From positions 1 to 36,498 of the forward strand of contig CANAQC010000013.1 of assembly GCA_947363765.1 (NCBI GenBank): DNA of 36,498 bases, in the 5' to 3' direction. The stretch comes from an uncultured Clostridium sp. Its GTDB lineage: Bacteria > Bacillota > Clostridia > TANB77 > CAG-508. Below the pieces are notes generated by a model. It did no database searches. It had not been told where the DNA came from and worked only from the letters and a program-made list of their open reading frames with translations. Shown piece by piece: positions 6,588 through 14,179 of the stretch; position 1 is the stretch's first letter, and each line of letters starts with the position of its first letter. The position numbers and the translations under genes were made by a program.

Positions 6588-7904
6588 ATGAGATTAAAAA
6601 AATTTTATATTTATATATTCGTTTTCTTTTTAAGTTTTTCTTTTATTTTTTCTAATTCTACTAGTTTTTCTACTAATGAATCACAACCTACCGTTAATGC
6701 TCCTGTTTGTTTGTTAATGGAGGCAAATACTGGAAAGATTTTATATGAAAAAAATGCTTATGAAAAAAGATACCCTGCAAGTACTACTAAGATTATGACT
6801 GCTATTTTAGCTTTAGAAAATTGTGATTTAAATGAGGTTGCTAGTGTTAGTAATAATGCTATTTTTTCAGTTCCTCTAGGTTATACTAATGCAAATTTGC
6901 AGGTTGATGAAAAATTAACTATTGAACAGCTCTTAAATGTTCTTTTAATACCTTCTGCCAATGATGCTGCCAATGTTATTGCAGAGTATATTGCAGGTTC
7001 TGAGGAAAGTTTTGCTAGTATGATGAATACAAAGGCTCTTGAAATTGGTTGTAAAAATACTCATTTTGTAAATGCTAATGGTGTTCATGATGAAAATCAT
7101 TATTCTACTGCATATGATTTGGCTTTAATAGGACAATATGCAATGAAAAATGATACTTTTCGTAATTTAGTATTAAAAACTAGATATACTCTACCTATTA
7201 CTAATAAGTATGATAAGGAAGACCGTATATTTATTAATACTAATAAATTAGTAAATCCTAAAAGTAGTCAATATTATTCTTTTTCAACAGGAATTAAAAC
7301 TGGTTATACAGATTCTGCTAAAAACTGTATTGTAGCAAGTGCTAAAAAAGATAATATGGAACTTATTTGTGTTGTTTTAGGCGCAGATAATGATATTTCT
7401 ACTAATACAAATAAATTTGCAGATTGTATTTGTTTATTTAATTATGGATTTAATAATTATACTTATAAGAATCTTGCATCTAAAGATAATGTATATAAAG
7501 TAATTACTCCTAAAAATGCTTCTAGTAAGACAAAAAATTTAAATTTACTATACGAAAATAGTATTGATGTTATTATAAAACAATCTGATTTAAATGAGGT
7601 TTTTTCTCCAGAAGTGGAGTTAGATAATATAAAAGCACCTATTGAAAAGGGAAGTGTAGTTGGTAAGTTATCTTATACTATTGATGGTATTAACTATACT
7701 ACAAATTTAATTGCTGGTCAAGATATTTTTTCTAGTTCTATTTTTAGCATTGTTTTTAAAATTTTAGTAATTATTACTATATTATACTTGTTAAAGACTA
7801 TTTTTATAGGCAAAAATAAAAAAAAGAAAAGGAAAAAGAAAAATAATAAGAAGAAAAAACAGTCTTCTAAAGACCGTTTTTCTCCATATCGTTTTGATTA
7901 TTAA
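6588..7904 (+). CDS. D-alanyl-D-alanine carboxypeptidase (DacF-type PBP5 family), intact copy
   Basis: A 438-residue class of low-molecular-weight penicillin-binding protein that trims the terminal D-alanine of peptidoglycan stem peptides. A signal peptide occupies about residues 1-23. The three active-site motifs are present: SxxK as STTK (65-68), SxN as SAN in PSANDAAN, and KTG in GIKTGYT. A C-terminal PBP5 beta domain follows, then a transmembrane helix (about 385-405) and a strongly basic lysine/arginine tail, so it is membrane-anchored. ATG at 6588 follows AGGAGAAGG. It faces a paralogue with which it is convergent. It contains no CGG, and its SxN motif has Ala where the paralogue has the frameshift glycine. 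Confidence 0.93.
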   Translation: MRLKKFYIYIFVFFLSFSFIFSNSTSFSTNESQPTVNAPVCLLMEANTGKILYEKNAYEKRYPASTTKIMTAILALENCDLNEVASVSNNAIFSVPLGYTNANLQVDEKLTIEQLLNVLLIPSANDAANVIAEYIAGSEESFASMMNTKALEIGCKNTHFVNANGVHDENHYSTAYDLALIGQYAMKNDTFRNLVLKTRYTLPITNKYDKEDRIFINTNKLVNPKSSQYYSFSTGIKTGYTDSAKNCIVASAKKDNMELICVVLGADNDISTNTNKFADCICLFNYGFNNYTYKNLASKDNVYKVITPKNASSKTKNLNLLYENSIDVIIKQSDLNEVFSPEVELDNIKAPIEKGSVVGKLSYTIDGINYTTNLIAGQDIFSSSIFSIVFKILVIITILYLLKTIFIGKNKKKKRKKKNNKKKKQSSKDRFSPYRFDY

Positions 7905-7909
7905 TGTTT

Positions 7910-9156
7910 TTATACTTGCAAACTTTGTTGTAAATATTTTGTGTAATTTAAAAATATTTCTTGTATATAATTCCATATTTGTTTTTTGGGAATTTCTTCT
8001 TTTATTTGTATATTACGACTTAATATTACTTCATCTTTTATTTTTGCTTGTATTGTTCCAATAATTTGATTTTTTAAAATTGGTGCTTCTATTTCTTGTT
8101 GAAAATTCAATGTCATTTCTATATCTTTTATATCATTTTTTAAGATTGGTATAACTGTTATTTTCGTATCTGACAATATATATTCAGGTGTATTTTTACT
8201 TGTTTTATAATATTTTATTTTAGTTTGTTCGTTAGTTTTCCATTTTTCAAATTCTTCTTCTATTTTTTTATTAACATCAATATAATCATATGTTTTAAAC
8301 GCATATTCTATTAGTTTTACACTATCTCCGTGTTCTTATTTTTTTTGTATCTGACCCTAATACTACACAAATTATTTGATGTCCATTTCTTGTAGTTGAT
8401 GTTACAAGGCATCTTCCAGCTCCATTTGTAAATCCTGTTTTTATTCCATCTACTCCATTTAGATTTCCTAATAATTCATTTGTATTTGATAATGATTTTG
8501 TATGCCCATTAATATTAATTTCATATGTCTTAGTAGATACAATTTTAGCAAATGTTTTATTTTTTAAAGCATAATCTGTAATTATTGCTAGTTCATATGC
8601 TGTTGTATAATGGTCTTTTTCATCTAGTCCATGTGGTGTTATAAAGTTTGTGTTTGTTAATCCAAGTTCTTGTGTTTTTTTATTCATCAATTTGCTAAAT
8701 CCTTCTATGCTTCCACCTACATGTTCTGCAAGAGCTACTGCTGCATCATTTCCGAGAAGGTAGCATTAATCCATATAATAAGTCATTTACACTTATTTTA
8801 TCATTTGACTTTAGTCCAACTCTTGAGCCTCCTGTTGATGCTGCTTTTTTTGATACTTCTACTATGTCTTTTAAATTAGCATTTTCTAAAACAATAATTG
8901 CTGTCATTATTTTAGTAGTAGATGCCATGGGTCTTTTAGAATATGCATTTTTTTCAAATAGTATTTTTTGAGATGTTCTATCATATATAATACAAGCTCT
9001 TGAATTTATTTTAGGAGTACTTTCTACATTTGTAGATGCATCTATAATTTCTTGTATTAGATTAATTTCTTCTTCATCTATATCATCTGCAAATACTCTT
9101 ATGGGAATATTAATAAATAATATTATTATTAATATTGTTGTTATTAACTTTTTCAT
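7910..9156 (-). CDS. D-alanyl-D-alanine carboxypeptidase (DacF-type), two +1 shifts at CGG
   Basis: A second PBP5-family carboxypeptidase, 414 residues if the extra C bases at 8754 and 8330 are skipped. It has a signal peptide (1-23), SxxK as STTK (79-82), SxN as SGN (134-136) restored by the first shift, KTG in GIKTGFTNGAG, then the C-terminal beta domain reached only through the second shift (RTGDSVKLIEYAF). Unshifted translation ends in the SxN motif. I chose ATG at 9156 because GGTGAT lies 5 bases upstream. 9174 would overlap that site. That ribosome binding site is buried in a 15-bp hairpin which also follows the stop of the upstream T4SS gene. It is the last gene of the long minus-strand run and convergent with the intact paralogue. 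Confidence 0.87.
8327..8330 (-). other. +1 frameshift site 6 (CGGA read as Gly), dacF-type gene
   Basis: CGG follows ACA in the frame set by site 5. Skipping the C at 8330 reads GGA (Gly276) in IRTGDSVKLIEYAF and opens the 139-residue C-terminal part. The unshifted frame stops at TAG after one more codon. Confidence 0.83.
8751..8754 (-). other. +1 frameshift site 5 (CGGA read as Gly), dacF-type gene
   Basis: CGG follows TCT. Skipping the C at 8754 reads GGA (Gly135) and completes PSGNDAA, the SxN active-site motif. The unshifted frame stops at TGA after one more codon. Confidence 0.88.
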
Positions 9157-9157
9157 A

Positions 9158-9197
9158 AAAATCACCATTTCCATTATATTTTGGAAATGGTGATTTT
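9158..9197 (-). promoter_or_regulatory. 15-bp hairpin: terminator of the T4SS operon and cover of the dacF ribosome binding site
   Basis: Perfect arms (9158-9172 and 9183-9197) with a 10-base loop lie 8 bases after the stop at 9206. The 3' arm on the minus strand contains the GGTGAT ribosome binding site of the downstream carboxypeptidase and runs into TTTTT. It therefore looks like an intrinsic terminator whose readthrough RNA hides the next gene's start site. Confidence 0.7.
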
Positions 9198-9205
9198 ATA
9201 ACCTT

Positions 9206-10459
9206 TTATACATTAAATGATAATTCAAAATCTGTACCTTGCTTTAGATTTACAATGAATTTCTTGTCTTGTACTATATTATTTTGATTTTTCATTGTTA
9301 CTGTCACTATAAAAAGATTATCTTCATTAGTTACACTATAATTATTTATATTTTCATCTTTGAAAAACTGTTTTACATAGTTTTCAAATTCTGTTTGTGT
9401 TTTAAAATAATTTTGTTTAAATTGCTCAGCTAAAAATGAATAAGCTAATCTATAGTTTGAATCTCTAATTGCTCTTATAAATTTTTGAACATCAAATACT
9501 GCTTTTTCTTTATCTGTTTTTGATTTATATGCCTCATCTACTTGCGATATATTTACAGAATATTCATCTAACATAAAAGTAAAATCTCCAACAGAATATT
9601 CATTAATAATATAGTAATTATCATTTTCATCTATACATATATATTGTTTATAATCTTCATATTCACTTATTTTATATTTTGCTAATTTCATTGTATAAAA
9701 TTTTGTAATATTGGCATTTAAGTATTTTTTATATTCTTCTAATGTAGCAAAATTATTCTGTCTATATTTATTATCTAATTTTTGATATGATGATTCTACA
9801 TCATATACTATATTGTCTTTTATTTGATTAATATAATCTACTATTACCGTTTGATTAGAAATGTTTTCAAATTCAAATGTATTATATTGTTTATCCTCTA
9901 TTTTTGAACTATTTAAAAAATTGAAATCTTCTTCCTTTTGTATTTTTATTTTTTTATCTAATATATATTCATTTGGAATTATAGAAAAAATATCATTTCT
10001 TTTATCTAATCTTATAATTGCACTATAATTTTGTACTTCTAAATTTCCCTTATTTATTAAACGACCAGTTATAAAATATTCATATATATTATAATCTTTT
10101 TGTTTTACATACATTTTATTTGTATAAAAAACTGGATTGTCCATATAATCTATTTTTTCAAAAATATTATCCTTTGTTATACTATATTCTCGTACATACA
10201 ATTCATCTAATAAACTATATACAATTTGATTTTCTTCTAACATAATATTTAATAAATATTTAGTTATACAACTATTAACAGCAAAGAATTCATTGGTATT
10301 AGTCACCAATTTTATTTTAGAATCTATTTCCATATTAATTGTATTTTCAAAATTTTCTGCTCTATCCTTTTTTATTTGTATCTTTAGTAATACTAATCCA
10401 ATTGATAATATTATAATTAAAATTACTATTATACTCATTATTATCATTATTTTTTTCAT
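9206..10459 (-). CDS. Membrane-anchored T4SS protein, VirB8/NTF2-like
   Basis: A 417-residue protein with one N-terminal transmembrane helix (residues 4-27) and a long extracytoplasmic part. The C-terminal ~110 residues (from VFDVQKFIRAIRDSNYRLAYSFLAEQF) have the helix pattern and length of an NTF2-like domain, as in VirB8 and Gram-positive TcpC. A middle region may hold a second related domain. There is no catalytic motif. It is the last gene of the T4SS operon, 25 bases after the muralytic enzyme, with an AAAGGAT site. VirB8 proteins form the periplasmic scaffold of the channel. That role is inferred from topology and context only. Confidence 0.75.
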   Translation of the reverse strand: MKKIMIIMSIIVILIIILSIGLVLLKIQIKKDRAENFENTINMEIDSKIKLVTNTNEFFAVNSCITKYLLNIMLEENQIVYSLLDELYVREYSITKDNIFEKIDYMDNPVFYTNKMYVKQKDYNIYEYFITGRLINKGNLEVQNYSAIIRLDKRNDIFSIIPNEYILDKKIKIQKEEDFNFLNSSKIEDKQYNTFEFENISNQTVIVDYINQIKDNIVYDVESSYQKLDNKYRQNNFATLEEYKKYLNANITKFYTMKLAKYKISEYEDYKQYICIDENDNYYIINEYSVGDFTFMLDEYSVNISQVDEAYKSKTDKEKAVFDVQKFIRAIRDSNYRLAYSFLAEQFKQNYFKTQTEFENYVKQFFKDENINNYSVTNEDNLFIVTVTMKNQNNIVQDKKFIVNLKQGTDFELSFNV

Positions 10460-10483
10460 ATCAAAATTATCCTTTTATATTTT

Positions 10484-13144
10484 TTAATTTGGTCTTAATC
10501 CAAATAAGAATGTTCCACTATTTATAGAAGTTCCACTACTAGATGGTGCAGGAGTTCTAATTGATGAATTACCTCCACAATTATAGTATTGGTTACCTCC
10601 TGCATATATTTGAACATGTCCAGAAAACACCATAATATCACCTGCTTGTAAATTATCTCTACTAATTTTTTGCCAGTTCATTGGATTACTTGCAAAATAT
10701 GAAGAGTTCTTTTGGTCTCCAGCAAATTGTGAATAACCACTTTCATATAATACCCATGATACAAAAGAACTACAATCTATAGTTTTTCTAGAAGATGAAT
10801 TAATTGGGATATTTACTCCCGCTTGTTCATATATAAAATTATTAGTTCTTACATAATCATGACATTCTTTTGCCTTTTGTAAAATTAATCCTGCATTTGG
10901 ATTTGAACTTGTTTGATTTCCATAAGAATTTGTATTAGCATAATATCCCTCATGAAATAATCTCCACTCAGCTTCTCTTCTTGTTTTTAATCCAGGCATA
11001 TATTTCCCTTTACTAGTTACTGGATTTTTCAAAAAATTATCATATAGCGCTTGTGTGTTTCCATATTGTTTATATGCTGTTACAAATCCTTTCATTCCTC
11101 CTGGTCCACAGTTATAATATCTACTTGTTAATGCATCAATTTGATAATCTGCTAAATTTAGTCCAGCAGTTATCTTAATAACATTTGATCTAAATTCTTC
11201 TATAATTTCGTCTTCAATACTATCTACTATAGCTTTATCTACTAAATCACCTATTTTTAAAATTCTTGGATTAATACCTCTTGCTAAAAATCTCCCTGTA
11301 TGTGCACTAATATTAATTCCCCAACCTACTGTGGGAGTTCCTGCACCATCATCAAATACAACATATTTCCCATTAGATTCTTTAGGTTTACCTTCAAAAT
11401 AATGTATAAATTCTTTTACTGTAGAAGCACCTATTGTTATATCCATTTCTATAAATTCATTAGGATTAAATACTTTTAATAAGTCTGAATCAAAAAATTG
11501 ATTAGAATTTTGCAATTCTTGTCTTGAATTATAAAAATCAATTATTTCCCTCATCATTTCTGCATGAATTTGTGTTTTTACATTTTCTTCTAAATGCCCA
11601 TAAAATTCTTCTTCTGCTGATAATATGTTCATAATTGGTCTATCTTTATGTTCTTCATTTTCTATATTATAATTTACTACATTTCCATTTGGATTGTATG
11701 ATGCTCCTTTTACATATGTACCTGTATCATTTTTCCATAATCCTAAAAATTCATCTGGATGAAGCTTAGTTATACTATCTGCTGCTTTTTTCCAATTTGT
11801 TGAATCTATTGTTTCTTTTGTATACTCCATCTTGTCTGTGTACCAACTAGCAGATTCTACATCATCCCCTGGATCTTCTTGGCTATATGGTCCTGTTTTT
11901 GTATCTACTGTTACTTCTCCTATTTTTTCTTCTGCCTCATATTGTGTTATTTGATCAATAAGCCATGTTTTTGCTTTTGTAACATTTGCTAGTATTGGTG
12001 CTTCTTCTGTAGTTGTTACTGTTGTAGTTTCTACAATATGCTCATCTGTACGCCAAGGTACATCTCTTCCTGTTTGTTCAGATGGAATACTTGAATTTGG
12101 ATTTCCTTCTATATGATTAACTCCTTTTGCATGTTGGTCATATTCAACTGTATATACATTTGTTGTTACTGATGTTGAATCAAAAATAGTAAAGTCAATT
12201 TGACTACTATTTGTAACTAAATCTGATACAGCTTCAACATATTTTGAACTATATGTCATGGTTTGTAATACCATTAAAAATTCAAAAGGCATTGTGTATT
12301 GTGATATTAGTGTACGGTATGGTATAGATACTGGTATAATATTATAATCCCTATTAGTATTACTTTCTGCAACTGAGCCATTTATGGTTTTTACATATTG
12401 ATTAATTTGTTCATATGGTTTTGCAACCCATAAATTCCAAGTTTCATCTAATGAAAAGAAATTTAATATATTAGGATCTTTATTTTCTACCATTTCATTA
12501 AATGCTTCTATTCCTATGTATTTTAAATTTTGTGCTTGTCCATTTGCTTCTACTTGTCTTTTTATTTTTATAATACCTTGTGCTTCTTTATCGCTTCCTT
12601 CTATATATGGAAGTTCACTTGAAAGTGTTGCTGTCATTAAATTGTATAAATGGTTTGCTGCTTCTGAATTATAAAATTCTTCATCACTAAATTCTTCTCC
12701 ATTTAAGGAAAATGCATCTTTTCCAAGTCCTAAGCTGTCAAAATCAATATCTCCTGATTTAAAAGCATCCTTTAGTGCTACTAAAATTTCCTGTTTATTA
12801 AAATGTACCCCTGTTTCATCTATAATGCAATATTGGTTAAGTATATCTGCTGCTTCCTCAGAAACAGATTCATTTATATATATATTTAAATAATAATCTG
12901 CTGATGGAAGGAAAACTGTTATGAAGAAGATAATAACTCCTATCCATGGTAATATAGCACTTAATATAGATATTATTCCTACAGATACTTTAGCCCATAA
13001 CGCTTTAGCTCCTTCTTTTGCTAATTCTCCTAAAACTCTAGCACTATTTTGAGATATTTGTTTTCCCATATTCAGTGCTTGATTTCCAATTTGCTTTCCT
13101 ATATCACTATTTTGTTGTTGTTCATTTTGATTATCTTCATTCAT
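10484..13144 (-). CDS. T4SS muralytic enzyme: GH24-type lysozyme plus NlpC/P60 peptidase
   Basis: An 886-residue membrane-anchored cell wall hydrolase, the VirB1/CwlT equivalent that opens peptidoglycan for the channel. It has a soluble Q-rich N-terminus, a transmembrane helix (about 54-80), a long linker of unknown fold and two enzyme domains. The first resembles GH24 lysozyme: catalytic Glu in HYFEGKP (about 584), DDGAGTPTVGWG, and LKTRREAEWRLF near its end. The second is NlpC/P60: Cys in IDCSSFVSW (about 791), His in SGHVQIYAG (about 843), then NCGG. ATG at 13144 is chosen since GGAGGTG sits 9 bases upstream. The GTG at 13156 lies in that site. GH24 here, instead of the more common goose-type or SLT domain, is noteworthy. 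Confidence 0.88.
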   Translation of the reverse strand: MNEDNQNEQQQNSDIGKQIGNQALNMGKQISQNSARVLGELAKEGAKALWAKVSVGIISILSAILPWIGVIIFFITVFLPSADYYLNIYINESVSEEAADILNQYCIIDETGVHFNKQEILVALKDAFKSGDIDFDSLGLGKDAFSLNGEEFSDEEFYNSEAANHLYNLMTATLSSELPYIEGSDKEAQGIIKIKRQVEANGQAQNLKYIGIEAFNEMVENKDPNILNFFSLDETWNLWVAKPYEQINQYVKTINGSVAESNTNRDYNIIPVSIPYRTLISQYTMPFEFLMVLQTMTYSSKYVEAVSDLVTNSSQIDFTIFDSTSVTTNVYTVEYDQHAKGVNHIEGNPNSSIPSEQTGRDVPWRTDEHIVETTTVTTTEEAPILANVTKAKTWLIDQITQYEAEEKIGEVTVDTKTGPYSQEDPGDDVESASWYTDKMEYTKETIDSTNWKKAADSITKLHPDEFLGLWKNDTGTYVKGASYNPNGNVVNYNIENEEHKDRPIMNILSAEEEFYGHLEENVKTQIHAEMMREIIDFYNSRQELQNSNQFFDSDLLKVFNPNEFIEMDITIGASTVKEFIHYFEGKPKESNGKYVVFDDGAGTPTVGWGINISAHTGRFLARGINPRILKIGDLVDKAIVDSIEDEIIEEFRSNVIKITAGLNLADYQIDALTSRYYNCGPGGMKGFVTAYKQYGNTQALYDNFLKNPVTSKGKYMPGLKTRREAEWRLFHEGYYANTNSYGNQTSSNPNAGLILQKAKECHDYVRTNNFIYEQAGVNIPINSSSRKTIDCSSFVSWVLYESGYSQFAGDQKNSSYFASNPMNWQKISRDNLQAGDIMVFSGHVQIYAGGNQYYNCGGNSSIRTPAPSSSGTSINSGTFLFGLRPN

Positions 13145-13181
13145 ATACAAGTTCACCTCCTTTTAGTTTGTCTTTTTTATT

Positions 13182-14153
13182 TTATATTTCTATTTCTATT
13201 TTTAATTTATTTTGATATTGTTCTTTATTTTCTACGTTCTTATATTGTTCATAATTTAAAATAATATCTTCAAATATAACTTTAGTCATTCTAATTTGAT
13301 TTGAATATATTTTATTGTATTTTATGCTAAGTGTTTTAATATTTCCTTTATTAATAAGTAATCTTGCATCTTCTAATTCATAATAATATGAATTATATTT
13401 TCTGTCATTTTCTCCTAGTAAGTACATGGTATTACCATTTTTCTTTGTATCAATACAAACTGTGTTGTTAGTATAATTTTCTATTTTAAAATTATATTTT
13501 TCATAATCTGTATATACATCTTTACTAAGTACTGTTATTTTTATATCATTTTTTTGAATTTGCTGGTTTATATCTTCTCTTTTTATATATCCTTTAATAT
13601 TTAGTCTATATTCATTATTTTTATATATAATTGTATAATAGTCCTCAATTGCATTTTGTATCGAACTTGCATCTCCTGTTTGTAGAATATCTTCTATAAT
13701 TCTAATTTTATATGTATCATATTGTTTTGAAATCCAATTTTTAAGTGTATATGTTTTTTTAGTTTTGAAAATCACATCAACATAGTCTTTTTGGAAGTTT
13801 TGAATGTTATTAGAAAATATTTGCTCTTTGCATTCTTCTGTTAATAAGTTATATGCTTCTTGTATTTTTTGGTTATTACAATGTGATATAAACTGATTAA
13901 TAATTGTATTATTAATTTGTTGATTTTCAGGTGATACTTCTTTTCCTATTATAACTGGAGTTTCTTGTTTGTTATTATTTATCTCATTTGTTATAGTGTT
14001 ATTTTGTGTTTCACTTTTTTGTAATTGTTGCTTTGCATATTGATTCATTATTTGTATAATACCAAATAGGAGGATAATTGCGACTATAACTCCTAGTATC
14101 TTATATCTATTATAATATAACGCTCTTCTTAAGTTACTATTTTTTATAATCAT
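13182..14153 (-). CDS. Membrane-anchored T4SS protein, second VirB8-like
   Basis: A 323-residue protein with a short cytoplasmic start rich in basic residues, one transmembrane helix (about 17-37), a polar Asn/Gln linker and an extracytoplasmic domain. The segment NTIINQFISHCNNQKIQEAYNLLTEECKEQIF followed by a beta-rich part fits an NTF2-like (VirB8) fold. A final beta domain (about 205-323) may be separate. It lies between the VirB6-like gene and the muralytic enzyme. An AGGAGG site precedes ATG at 14153. It and the 9206-10459 product probably form two related layers of the scaffold. This is context-based. Confidence 0.72.
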   Translation of the reverse strand: MIIKNSNLRRALYYNRYKILGVIVAIILLFGIIQIMNQYAKQQLQKSETQNNTITNEINNNKQETPVIIGKEVSPENQQINNTIINQFISHCNNQKIQEAYNLLTEECKEQIFSNNIQNFQKDYVDVIFKTKKTYTLKNWISKQYDTYKIRIIEDILQTGDASSIQNAIEDYYTIIYKNNEYRLNIKGYIKREDINQQIQKNDIKITVLSKDVYTDYEKYNFKIENYTNNTVCIDTKKNGNTMYLLGENDRKYNSYYYELEDARLLINKGNIKTLSIKYNKIYSNQIRMTKVIFEDIILNYEQYKNVENKEQYQNKLKIEIEI

Positions 14154-14179
14154 TTCTATTATCCTCCTGTTTTTTTATA

